The position numbers and the translations under genes were made by a program. Under the pieces are notes generated by a model. That model had not been told where the DNA came from, did no database searches, and saw nothing but the letters and a program-made list of their open reading frames with translations. Below are positions 1 to 10,450 of a stretch of 64,000 bases of DNA, piece by piece. The first letter of the stretch is position 1. Each line of letters begins with the position of its first letter. This stretch comes from Tricholomella constricta (lineage: Eukaryota; Basidiomycota; Agaricomycetes; Agaricales; Lyophyllaceae), in NCBI GenBank assembly GCA_013368375.1, contig JAACJP010000029.1, positions 528,132 to 592,131 of the forward strand, given 5' to 3'.

Positions 1-1551
1 ACAAGCTGCGCTCAACTGGCACGACATATACGAACCTCGCATCAGTGGCCAGATTGAGGTGGATGCAGGGACCCCAGTTGCACGAGTAATGGGGGCGTTC
101 ACTAGCAACTTGGGTGTCTGCGAGGAACTTTTCAGGGCAAAGATACCTGTATTCCTCATTCGTGGGGGTCCGGAAATTCGTGCGCTGTGTATCAATGAAC
201 TTGTCACTGCATGCCGCGCCGAAGGTTTCATTCCCCTCTCTCCAGCCATCGACCCCTCCCACCCAACCATCTATCGCGGGTCTGCTACGCAATTGGCCAA
301 GTACACCGCAATGAGGCGCTTCACTCGATACTTCCACACAATCGGTGACCCATTCAACTCCCACCGAATGGAACAACCCGTGGTTCCACCTCCCGATGTG
401 CCGATGACAGATCGTAAGGCTCGCACGCAACGGTACAGCCCCTGTAAGTTCTTATCGCAATGTTTGAATTACCTACAACTGACTAGGACATCATAGACGC
501 TCAGCGCAAGAAAAACAAGGCCATATACGAGCCGCAGGGTCGCAGCAAGTTCGAAGATCTCCCAGACCCCATCCTTCCTCCCGCGATCCCAGTATGGCGT
601 GATGCGCTCCGCAGCGTCGATCAATCGCCCAGCAACTTCGTCAACCAAGATGTTCTGGGCTCCGACTTCGGGTATGCATTCCCGGAACCGGCGTCGTTCA
701 TTGCGTACCAGAACCGAGACCGGCGTGCATCGACCCTCCGTTGCTGGCTTCGTTATCGCGTGGCTTTCATCCATCGCCTCAGCGTCAACGGTTCGACTGC
801 ACGGCCAATGTCTGGGAAGGCTTGGAGGGATCTGCTTGGGCTGGACTGGCTGGAGCATAGCTCATCCGGCTCCGATAGGAAGAAAGCTGATCGTCAGACC
901 AAGAGCGCAACGCGCCTGGAGCTGTTGTCTGACTTTCTTCAAAATTGCTTGGGCGCCGAGGACATCTCAAACAGCGAGGTCGCTCATGGTAGTGAAACTT
1001 GGCAGGGCAAACCATTTGGGGATCTCCAGGACCAGGACTTCGAAGAGATTTTGTGGGAGATGGCGGAGCTCAACTTTCGCCAGGAGCTCCTCGCATTGCA
1101 AATCTACATCCGTCGTGGGGACGCGGACTTCGATCTTTATCAAGAACAACAACGTGTCGCAAATTGCTTCCCCGGAGGACAACTCCTCGTCGCGCCGCTG
1201 TCCGAAGCAAATACCGGCATTGCGAGTTACGACGAAGAAGAACGCTGTCGCTACCTGCTAGAGCTTCAGCGGCTCATGAGGCCTTGGCCAGGAAAAAAGC
1301 CAGACATCTTCCACGTCGACAGTTGGCGATGGAGCATGGGTGACGTTCAAGCTTTGGAGGCAGCCATTGCAAAATTTTACACACAAACGTTCTTCAATCA
1401 CTTCCGCCGCGCGCCTATCATTCCTCGTCGTCTTTCGCATGACGTACCCGGCTTTGAGCCCCCGCCGCCCCTTCTTGAGCAATTGAATCCGGCGCCCAAT
1501 ATGTGTTATGACATGACGCAGATAGTACCATTCGACCAACTGATGCTATAG
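1..1551 (+). CDS. Unrecognised protein, 3' part, two exons visible
   Basis: The reading frame enters from outside the window; the first in-frame ATG is at 59. Exon 1 ends at 443 before GTAAGT and exon 2 runs 497-1551; using the acceptor at 495-496 (CATAG) keeps the frame across a 53-nt intron. The visible product is about 500 residues, mostly soluble, with a proline-rich linker near residues 100-115 and no membrane segment or signal peptide. I do not recognise the family. It lies directly upstream of a KDZ transposase on the same strand, so it could be a transposon passenger or an unrelated host gene. No catalytic motif was identified. Confidence 0.6.
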
Positions 1552-1689
1552 AACATTCCAGCTATGACTATCCAAGCGCACAACTAAAGCGCACATACAT
1601 ATTTTTGACAGTGACAATGTTATCTCACCTAGGTAAAGAGATAACAAATCGTACAATATTGTGCTTCGAACAGTGGCCTTCATGAGTTC

Positions 1690-1870
1690 GGGTCAGATCT
1701 TCGATCGCCCACACGATCTGCTCTGGCAGCGATCGTGAGGTCCCGTAGACTGCTGCCTCGGCTATTGTTCTCGTCGGTGATTTGGGGTCAGATCTTCGAT
1801 CGCCCACACGATTTGCTCTGGCAGTGATCGTGAGGTCCTGTAGAATGCTGCCTCTACTCTTGTTCTCGTT
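1690..1870. repeat. Two imperfect direct copies of a ~95-bp unit
   Basis: A unit beginning GGGTCAGATCTTCGATCGCC at 1690 recurs at about 1785 with a few substitutions. A partial third copy (GCTGCCTC..TTATTGTTCT) lies near 1990. The copies sit 5' of the KDZ transposase and may be its subterminal repeats, but no terminal inverted repeat was found. The rest of 1552-2086 holds nothing recognisable. Confidence 0.6.
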
Positions 1871-2086
1871 GTGGCCAGAACGTGCCTTGTCCTCTTGTTC
1901 CGCGTGTCACCGCGCATACGCACTTCATTCTGCTGCTATTGTATTGTCCTTTCCTCCCCGAACGATGTCGAGGAGCCATTGCCGTACAATGCTGCCTCCA
2001 TTATTGTTCTTGTGCTGGCCAGAGAGATTTTATTTCACACTAATGCGCACACACCACTCGTTCTGTAGCTAGTCCCTTCCTGTCCA

Positions 2087-5000
2087 ATGTCCCGTACCCA
2101 CAAGCGTCGAGGAGTCCTCGGCCGTTACGACAGCGAGTCCGATAAGGAGGACGACATTGAACTGAACATGGCAGTCTCAGCAGCCGGGAGCACGACAACG
2201 CGCACATTCTACGAAACCACGGCAAAGCGTCGACGTGTATCAATACCGCCTCCCACATGTTCCAAGCCTACTCCGGCCAACAACCCCACTTTACCCACCG
2301 CCGAACCCGAAGTCAAGCCAACCAGGAAACAAGTACGTGTATCTTCATCACTGGGGCAGAAGGTTTGCTGATGGAATGCAGGGCGCGTCAGTCATGATGG
2401 AAACTTTTTCGAAAAGCTTCGATATTCTTCAAGACGCGATTTTATGGACCGAGTACCATCCTCGTATCGGACAGGACTGTCCCTGCGGTGCGGCTGCTGG
2501 TGCTTTTCGATGCACAGAATGCTCTCAGTGTGATCTCCTATGTCAGGAGTGCATCATCGTAGCACATCAAAGTCAACCGTTCCACTTCCTCCAGCAATGG
2601 ACCGGCAGTTTCTTCCAGCGCGTATCACTTTCTGAATTGGGCTTCATCATGATGTTAGGACACTTTGGCAGGCCGTGCCCCAACGCACTTTCCACCTCAA
2701 TTGGCCGCCCCACAGTCGTCGTACATATTAACGGTGTTCATCGCATGCAAATCAAATATTGCCATTGTGAGGCTTTGTCCGATGCAGAGCAACTGGTACG
2801 CGCCCGGTACTTCCCTGCAACTATCAAGCGACCGGAAACCGTTTTCACGTTCTCGGTACTCAAGCACTTTCACATCAGCAACTTGACGTCGAAGAAGTCT
2901 GCTTACGACTATTTTGGCACCCTTCGCAGCCTGACAAATAATGCTTTCCCCCAGGACGTGCCGGTATGTATCTTACTGTATATTGTACTGCAATGGCTGA
3001 CTTCTACGATGCACAGGATCGGTATCGCGAGTTCAACCAGGTATCACGTGTATGGAGCCACCTTGCTATTGTCAGACGGAGTGGCCAGGCCCACAACATC
3101 GACAAGATTCTTACCCACCGACGCCCAAACTCTCTCACTGTCCGATGTCCAGCTTGGCCTGAGGTCGGCTTCAACGTAGACAAGGCCATAATCCACGCTG
3201 CAAATGACGATGAAACGTGAGTGATTCTTGCGATGCACATTACCGTTGCTTGACCAAATATAGTCACAAGTACACCCTATTTCTTTCCACCGATGGAAAC
3301 TTCCGACTCCAGCGCAAGCATAAGAATGATGATCCGGATGACACGGCTCTGAACAACGGTAACGGCTATTTCGTACTGACAGAGCCATTCAAGGGCTATC
3401 TCAAAGGGGTCGGCATTCATCCGGAAGAGGTACGTTTCTCCTCAGCTATCGTGGCCGTCGTCTCATGGTGTATTTTGCAGGAACCTACCTGCCCTCACCT
3501 CAAAGCAGCAAAGATGCAGAACATTGCGAAGTTCAAGAATGCCGTGGTCAGCGGCGTCGTCGCCTTTCAATGTGCTCGCCATGGCTGTTACATGCCACAG
3601 GGAACGGTAGACCTCACTAAAGGCGAAGCGTAAGCTGCTTGTGCTTATTTGAAACACTCGAATATCAACTGACTCTGCCTTGCAGGTTCGCGAACACCGA
3701 TTATGCGTTAGCCCACACGATTGCCGAGGCCAGCCACCTGCGCTGGATAATGATCAGCTACGATATATGGTGCGATCATCTTGTTCAAAGTTGAATGGTT
3801 AGAACTAACGTGGAAGGCATTTACTTTAGGTGTCAATATTGTATCAATCTTGAACGACGGTTCATCAAATGGTTTCCTGACGTCGTGCCTTTGCTCAAGA
3901 AGATTCGGGGCGCAATTCCCAAGATGCACGTCGTGAACCATGTCCTCATCTGCATGCTTTTGTGGGCCTTCAACTACTTGAAGTATTCTGGCGAGACTTG
4001 GGGCGAGAACATCGAAGGTGGATGGGCGGAACAAAATCAATCTGCAGGGAGCACCAAGGAGCAGAACGATGGTCATCGCCACGACAGCCTCGACGATTTT
4101 TTCGGATATTGGAACTGGACGAAAGTTCATCAGATCGGTCAGTATTTAATCCATTGGTGAATAATATATCTGATCTAGATATACAGCCGCAACACTTCAT
4201 CGTATGTATACCGCGTGCGTCAAGACGCTTCAAACGCAGGAGGATGATTTTGCTGCATTGACTAATATGCATGCGCCGGATCTAATTGCACGGTGGGAGA
4301 CAATGGATACAAGGCCGAAGATCGTCTCGAAAGGAGTTGTGCAGAGTGTATATGAGGTACAGCTGGAAGGAGGTAAGTCGACATGAATATCCACGTCTTC
4401 AAGGTCTTGATTATCTTGAAGGGCCGCCATCATTCAACCGGGTGTATCAAACGTTAGCAAGCGCTGAATTGGCTGCCTCTAGTAGTGACTATAATGGAGC
4501 CGGCCTTGCATCATTCTTAAACAGAGCGCTACAGCTGGAGGAGAAACAGTCCGTATACTCATTCTGCGCACGACTGCATATCTAACGTAGTATGTTACAG
4601 GGTCCAGTTATCCTCCAAGTCCAAACCCGATGCTCAGACGTCAAGCTCACGTGCCAGGCTTTCTCAAGAGCTTGCTATTTGGCGTCAAGAGCAGCTGACG
4701 ATGTTTCCTGCTCTCTTAAGCGAGGTGACTTCAACAGAAGCCATTGCAGCTGAGGACATCCCTCTGTTGCTACCTTCCGACTTTACCGTGACTCGACGCA
4801 GCGCCATAGGGTTGGAGTCCTTGGCTCAGGTCGAATACCAACTGCGCGAAGGTCAGGCTTATGACGCCCTCGCTGAGGTCCGCTTAGCTATCAAGACCGT
4901 CAACGCTAACCTCCAATTCAAGCAAAGCTTCGTTCACGGCCAACGTCCCAGCACGCGCACTCAGCAATATCTTGGCACCCTTCAAGCACAAAAGACCTCA

Positions 5001-5459
5001 GCAATGGAGCGGTACCAACGCGTGTACAAAAGGCTCCTCGCGCTCGGCCTCGACCCCAATGACAAGGCATTGCAGCCTTTGCTCAAGGAACAGCTGTGGC
5101 AGAAGAACGTGACGGAACGCCACAAGTTGGGTGATGCAAAGAAACAGGACCCGTGGTTCTGGCATGTTGGACGACGTATTGGCATGACCCAAGAAGAGGA
5201 GTCGGAATGGAGCCTCGAAAGTAAGTGTTCTCAGATGGTTCACCTTGCTCAATGCTGATGCATGGCAGTGGATCGGGTTAAGTGGTTTCGCGATCGAGCA
5301 GCGCGTGACAGATCACGAGAGGAGAAGGAGATTCTGCAAGAGGAGTTTCGACGCAGCGTGGCGTCGTTTTCGAGGATGGCAGACGTCTGGGGTGAGCTTG
5401 GGATGGCGACGAAAGGCGGGCGAGCGGCGTACTGCGACCGACAGGCCGGCCATGTATAG
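2087..5459 (+). CDS. CxC2-type KDZ transposase, 11 exons
   Basis: Exons deduced from GT-AG borders and frame: 2087-2332, 2382-2963, 3017-3216, 3264-3429, 3481-3629, 3686-3769, 3830-4137, 4187-4372, 4404-4548, 4601-5220, 5269-5459. They sum to 2877 nt, giving 958 aa. The first part has a charged N-terminus, then a Cys cluster (CPCG..RCTECSQCDLLCQEC) followed by WTGSFF, the layout of the CxC2 domain attached to KDZ transposases. Downstream are the YDIWCQY block (an intron splits its Trp codon) and the STKEQ..DSLDDFFGYWNW block of the RNase H-like KDZ core. A C-terminal coiled-coil-like region ends in RAAYCDRQAGH. DNA cut-and-paste transposition in the nucleus is the expected role. The last codons are probably frameshifted (see next entry). 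Family assignment is from motif memory, not a search. Confidence 0.85.
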
Positions 5460-5517
5460 ACGATTTGCGACAGACTGTCAAGCCGTGTTCAATAAAGCAC
5501 TCAAGGTACGCTCGTAA
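5445..5517 (+). pseudogene. Frameshifted C-terminal tail of the KDZ transposase
   Basis: KDZ proteins usually end RQAHMYRR-LAxDC or similar. Here the main frame reads DRQAGHV then stops at 5457-5459, while the +1 frame continues MYRRFATDCQAVFNKALK to 5517. A one-base indel near 5450 explains both. The transposase may therefore be slightly truncated or inactive. Confidence 0.6.
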
Positions 5518-5593
5518 TTTGATGAAATCTTATTTTATTGACGTAGCCCGTTTAGGCTGGGTAGACCTTTCATAGACTGACGCGACGGCTCGG

Positions 5594-5695
5594 GCACGGT
5601 AGACTCGCGAGCACGGTAGACTCGCGAGCACGGTAGACTCACGAGCACGGTAGACTCGCGAGCACGGTAGACCCGCGAGCACGGTAGACTCGCTG
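5594..5695. repeat. 17-bp tandem repeat, six copies
   Basis: The unit GCACGGTAGACTCGCGA starts at 5594, 5611, 5628, 5645, 5662 and 5679 with isolated substitutions (one ACTCAC, one ACCCGC, a diverged end). It lies between the KDZ gene and TE-B. There are no spacers, so it is a minisatellite and not a CRISPR array. Confidence 0.9.
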
Positions 5696-5699
5696 TATC

Positions 5700-5890
5700 T
5701 TAGAGTTCAGACTTAGGCTTATTTTTCTTAGAGTTCAGACTTAGGCTTTTTTCAAGTACGCTACGTGTTTGGCGTAGTAGACTTGTTAGGATTGAGGTAC
5801 GCTGGAAAGAAATTGAACTTTTTCAAACTGACTTAATCTTTTTAAAGTATGCTACACAGTTTGGTACAGTAGACTTGTTAGGATTGAAAT
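5700..5890. repeat. Two pairs of short direct repeats, AT-rich
   Basis: TTAGAGTTCAGACTTAGGCTT occurs twice near 5700-5745. A longer motif containing TAGACTTGTTAGGATTGA recurs at about 5778 and 5871. The block borders the truncated 3' end of TE-B. It could be an old LTR remnant, but no matching partner was found in the window. Confidence 0.5.
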
Positions 5891-5942
5891 GGATACTTTT
5901 ACTGAAGACCGTCTCGAAACTCCACGAAAAGTAGGCTAGACT

Positions 5943-7352
5943 TCAGCCAAACATTCTTACAAAATGAAGGTAGGCTGAAGTATACGTGTGTATACATGCG
6001 GGTACGAAGACGCGACCATTGTGGAATACCATGTCGTCTTGGGCCGTGAATTCCGTAGATCCATGAAGGAGTGCTTCTCGCCACTCGGAGTCTTCTTGGA
6101 ACGCTGTTCGAAAACGCTTGAGGAGTTCAGAATTGTCGATGGCGAGTGTTGTAAAGGCAGAAATTGAAGACGAAGTAGACGAATCTGTTTCGGAAGAAGG
6201 AAAAATGTGTTTAGTGTGCGACGAAGTAAGAATTGTCTTTCGTTGAGCCTCCAGGACGTCATCCCCTTTTTGAGGTAGGAAATCGGGGCGCCTAGATGGC
6301 GAGTCGGCGACGTTCTGGGTACCTGGGGCCCAATCAAGACAGAAATCGAACTCGGAAAGAAACATAGACCACCGAGCTTGGCGGCGATTAAGTAAACGAG
6401 AAGACATAAAATACTCAAGATTTTTGTGGTCGCAAACCACCAAAATGGGGACGGAGGTACCCATCAGCCAAGGACGCATATCGCGAAATGAATCGACGAT
6501 AGCAAGGAGTTCCTTGTCGTGGATGTCGTAATTAATTTCGGCGGGCGAGAGATTTCGAGAGTAGTAGGCGACGGGGTGAAGTCGATTACTCTCGTCGGGT
6601 TGCTGGAGAATACCTGAAAGAGCGAAATCTGAAGCGTCAGTAGCAAGAGTAGAGGGTTTGGAGGGGTCGAAATGGCGCAAAACAGGGTACGAAGTAAAAG
6701 CGCGCTTAAGTTGTTCGAAAGACGAACGCGCGGAATCTGTGAAGTCGAAAGGAATATTTTTGTGAGTTAACTTGTTCAAAGGAAGGGCAATTTTGGCGTA
6801 GTGATCCACGAAACGTCTGTAAAAATTAGTAAAACCAAGGAAAGATTGAATATCACGACGGTTTCGAGGAGTAGGCCATTCGGCAATGGTAGCGAGTTTT
6901 TTGGGATTCATCTTGATACCGTCAGCTCTGATGAGGAAGCCTAGGTATTCGATCTCGGTCTTGTCAAACTCGCACTTCTTCGCGTTAGCAAAAAGACGAG
7001 CTCGTCGAAGTCGATCCAAAACCAATTTGACTTGATGATCGTGTTCTCCTTGGTTTCGAGAGAATATCAGAATATCGTCGAGATAAACGACGCAGAAGAT
7101 GCCGATATAGTCCCGGAGAGTGTCCTGAACCAAATATTCATAGAGTCCTAGTGGTGTCTGAAAGGCGGTTTTCCATTCATCTCCTTCTCGAATGCGAACT
7201 AGATTGAATGCGTTCTTCAGGTCGATGACCGTGAAGAGTTTACGTCCTTGCGTCCGATCCAAGAGATCATCGACGTGGGGGAGAGGATACCGGTTCTTCT
7301 TTGTAATCGCGTTAAGACCACGATAGTCCACGCAAAGACGTAAATCGCCGGT
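5943..7352 (-). pseudogene. TE-B pol, reverse transcriptase and RNase H, truncated
   Basis: Contains [30 protein letters not shown] (YLDD catalytic box, about 7083), the thumb GFTNFYRRFV and RNase H (LATDASDFALSG, about 6640; DHKNLEYFMSS, about 6420). Between LYEYLV and DTLRDYIG about 18 residues normally present, including the MPFGL motif, are missing in frame near 7137. Coding ends right after GRVFVPA where the integrase zinc finger should start. Reverse transcription activity is therefore very unlikely. Confidence 0.85.
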
Positions 7353-8607
7353 TTTTTCGTCGAATAAAGAGGATTGGCAAGGCGGCGGAGGAAGTCGAGC
7401 GCCTAATAAACCCTTTCTTGAGATAATCATCGAGGTATTCGGAAAGGTACTTTTGCTCTTCCTGATTCAGTCGATAAATTGAGCCGAACGGAGGCGTTTT
7501 CCCTTCCTCGAGTTCGATAGATATATCGTAGGGTCGATGGGGCGGAAGGTGATTGACTTCTGTGGGAGAAAAGACAGTGTCAGCCCACAACATATACTTG
7601 GATGGTACGTGTTGGTATTGGTCGTTGGGTGGTGGCGCAGGCGGAACTTGGTCGTCAACTTTGTTTGATGAGTCAGACGACGTCGCCGCGACATAGACGG
7701 GTGAACCTGTAGGGTGAAAACGGAAAAGTGAAACGGGATCATGTTTAGCGTATTTGAGAAAACGCTGTGGCGTGGTGACCGAAATGTTCGGCTTGGGCGT
7801 AGGCAAAGGATTATCTGTAGAGGAGCGACCGTAGCCGGTCCATTTAGCCAGAAAATTGAGATACGGTGGTGCCGAAGGCGTCTTGGGACGTGGTGGTGGC
7901 GTAAGTGTTGGCGTAGAAGACATAGGGGCGCTAGCGAGACCGAAGCCTAGGCCAGCCGTGGTGATGGAACAAGCTTGGATGGACGTAGACATAGAACTTG
8001 GAGGCTTAAGACCGAAGCCTTTAGCTGGAACCGTAATTGGATACGTGGGTGTGAGATTGCAACAGTCGAGCGAAAGGTCAGGATTCGACCAATCAATTCG
8101 AGGGTTGTGGCAACGAAGCCAATCGAGACCTAGAATTACAGGGAATGGGACAGCGACAACACCTAATGCGATGCACTCGGAGTGTTTATCCACGGTTAGT
8201 TGCGTAACAACATCAGAAGAGACAAGTCCAGAGGCGATAGGACGATTGTCCACCGCTATTATCGGTACAGGTATGTCTTTAACGCGTCGCGGCAAGGAAT
8301 GTCGCTTCGCAAAGACGTCCGAAATACATGATGCCGAAGCACCAGAGTCAACGAGAGCGAAAGTCTTGACAGACTTATGGTTCGGAAAATGAAGAGAAAC
8401 AGAAATAAAGAAATGGTCGGGCGAAGAAATGTTCGTATCAGGAGGAAAATTATACCGAGGAGCATGGAATGACGAAACACGTGTCCATTTCCCGTTATCG
8501 AGCCGAGAAGAGTGGACGACGGGCTCCGGAGTGGTCAGATGGGTCCTAGCATCATTATCTGGTAGCCCTTGGACCTCATGAGGGGCACCGGTCAGGCTTT
8601 TCCCGAC
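7320..8607 (-). pseudogene. TE-B pol, protease and start of reverse transcriptase
   Basis: The pol frame is open from the slippery site. It contains a retropepsin (LVDSGASASCISD at about 8340, ILGLDWL at about 8135) and the N-terminal RT segment (VNHLPPHRPYDISIEL, then GSIYRLNQEEQKYLSEYL). At about 7350 an extra C shifts the frame within the RRKN-G-DLRLCVDYRGL block, so this frame ends at 7312-7314 while RT continues in the next frame. Confidence 0.85.
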
Positions 8608-8661
8608 TTGGGATCAGCCTTGGACGCAGATTTCGCTTGTCTGGCCCTCATGTCGCGTTTG
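8592..8661 (-). pseudogene. TE-B gag, C-terminal end separated by TE-C
   Basis: Minus-strand codons continue the gag frame (AKRDMRARQAKSASKAD..) to TGA at 8594-8592. The split from the main gag piece is due to the 6.6-kb TE-C insertion. The last codons contain the slippery heptamer at 8604-8598. Confidence 0.75.
8598..8604 (-). promoter_or_regulatory. Predicted -1 ribosomal frameshift site G GGA AAA
   Basis: In gag frame the minus strand reads TCG GGA AAA GCC TGA. The heptamer GGGAAAA fits X-XXY-YYZ with the correct codon phase. Slipping one base back gives GGG AAA AGC CTG and then an open frame all the way into the protease. The stop follows four nt after the heptamer. Confidence 0.65.
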
Positions 8662-8665
8662 GCGC

Positions 8666-8854
8666 TGGAGGAGCGCGGGCGCGCTACTCTAAGCGCGCGA
8701 GAGCGTCGGCGAGCGCTGTTTGTACATGTTTGGCATCAGCTTTAGACTATTAGTAAGCACACTAGGTAGATGTCCGAGGAGATCATCAGATCTCCTCACG
8801 AGAACAAATCCATTCATTCGAAGATAGAAGCAAGGGGCAAGTCTGCCTACTCCA
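8666..8854 (+). repeat. TE-C 5' LTR
   Basis: Begins TGGAGGAGCGCGGG and ends CCTACTCCA. Its twin is at 15089-15277, with two differences (TGGAGG/TGGAGT and GATAG/GACAG). The LTR is unusually short for a 6.6-kb element. The next bases, TCTGGTGACGACAGC, are the likely primer-binding region; I could not assign a tRNA. Confidence 0.95.
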
Positions 8855-9079
8855 TCTGGTGACGACAGCAGAATCCTTCTTACGCAACACGAACGCAACC
8901 TAAAGCAAGAAAGTAAAGCAGAACCGGATCACGGCACAACGGAAGATAAACCCGCGACGCGAAAACTGGCACCACGTAACCGCGCTACACTGCAGAGAGA
9001 CGCACGAGGTCGGTTCTTAGCTTTCCGCGAGCCAACGCCAGCGACACCAGCACTGTCGCCTACACCACCCACAACGGAT

Positions 9080-10450
9080 ATGTCTCGGTCCAGCAGCCCG
9101 GACTCATACGGACTTGGAGGCCGCAGCCCAACCGCACCTACATCGCCACCTCCGATCCCCGCCTATAGCAGCCCAGACGACGACATGCCGGCCAACGTCG
9201 AACCCTTTTGGGGCGATCGCCCCGATGAGAACGGACAAGACTTCTTCCGCGCTTTCAACCGCGCGATGGGAGACAAACCGGACGACGTAAAGTGCGAGCT
9301 CTTCGTCAACTATTTACACGCCGACGGCGAGGCCGACGAGTGGTACGCCGCGCTGCCCGTGGACGTTCAGACCGATTGGGATGAGGTGGTAAGGGAGTTC
9401 CATGCCTGTTGGCCGAGGGCGACGGTCGCCAGGAAGACGGCGATGGAATACGAGGAGGAGATCCTCGCGTTGCAGCTGAAGGAGGAAGCCATGGGGTTAA
9501 AGGAGACGGTGGCGGGACGGGAGGTATACACCCACATCGCGTGGGCGGACAAGATGGGTGCGCTCGTGACCAGGGCCGGGCACATGGCAGGGTCGACCTA
9601 CATTGGCCTCGTACGGCGCGGGCTCCCAGGCCTCATACGCGAACGGGTCATCGGCACGCCGACCAACTGGACAGCCTTCTTGGCGACGGTCCGCGCGGTC
9701 GACATTGACCACATCCGGGACAGTGCGGCCGAACTGCGCAAGGAAAGGGAGAGGCAGAAGAGGATTGACGAGCGCATGAGAACGCTGGAGGCTTTGAACT
9801 CACCGACACGCGCAATCCGCACACAGCTCGCTCACGCCAGCATCGGGACAAACACGAAGCTTCGCCACACGACGACTACCGACGCCAACCCCTTCCTCAC
9901 CACGGGGGGGGGGCAAGGAAACTTATCTTACGCGGTAGCAGCGCCGTCAGCGGGGGGAGGAGGAGTAGGGCGCGCGGGCGGGGGCACGGGTGCCAGGACG
10001 GCTAGGCCGCCACCCACGGAAGCCGATCGCGTGGCGTTACGGGCGCGCATCGCCCAAACGGTACAACACCCCGATACCGAGGCGGGGCGCACTGCGCACC
10101 AGGCGCAACAACGCGCCTGGATCGAGAAATACGGCGCTGAGACCAGGGTGACCGAGCTCACACCCTACCCCCTACGACCTGGTACCCTCCCGGCGAACTC
10201 CAACGAGTGTTTCGGGTGCGGTCTCGCTGGACACATCGCACCCCGCTGCCCCCTGCCCGCGGAGCGCAAGCTCAACATTAGGGAGGCCGATTGGCGCGCC
10301 ATCTGCCGCAGCATACTACGCATCGTGTTCGCAACACCGGTACGATACGTTGTCATCGACGATTACGGAGGCGTCGCCGCCGTCGAACCGTCGGCCTACA
10401 TCGAGGAGATTGACGAGAGCCAGGGAAATGGGGAAAGGCCATCCGAATGA
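9080..10450 (+). CDS. gag: TE-C Gag (456 aa)
   Basis: The ATG at 9080 follows a ~225-nt leader after the LTR. The proline/serine-rich N-terminus is followed by a helical capsid-like region (FWGDRPDENGQDFFRAFNRAM, about residues 42-62, through the ERQKRIDERM coiled coil near 230). A CCHC zinc knuckle C-x2-C-x4-H-x4-C (CFGCGLAGHIAPRC) lies at about 10208-10249. A glycine-rich stretch lies near residue 290. It forms the virus-like particle and binds RNA. Its TGA stop at 10448-10450 overlaps the start of the next ORF as ATGA. Confidence 0.9.
   Translation: MSRSSSPDSYGLGGRSPTAPTSPPPIPAYSSPDDDMPANVEPFWGDRPDENGQDFFRAFNRAMGDKPDDVKCELFVNYLHADGEADEWYAALPVDVQTDWDEVVREFHACWPRATVARKTAMEYEEEILALQLKEEAMGLKETVAGREVYTHIAWADKMGALVTRAGHMAGSTYIGLVRRGLPGLIRERVIGTPTNWTAFLATVRAVDIDHIRDSAAELRKERERQKRIDERMRTLEALNSPTRAIRTQLAHASIGTNTKLRHTTTTDANPFLTTGGGQGNLSYAVAAPSAGGGGVGRAGGGTGARTARPPPTEADRVALRARIAQTVQHPDTEAGRTAHQAQQRAWIEKYGAETRVTELTPYPLRPGTLPANSNECFGCGLAGHIAPRCPLPAERKLNIREADWRAICRSILRIVFATPVRYVVIDDYGGVAAVEPSAYIEEIDESQGNGERPSE

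Noticed and set aside
5594..5695. Regular short repeats resembling a CRISPR array
   Set aside because: Units of 17 bp are contiguous without spacers and the genome is fungal; it is a minisatellite.
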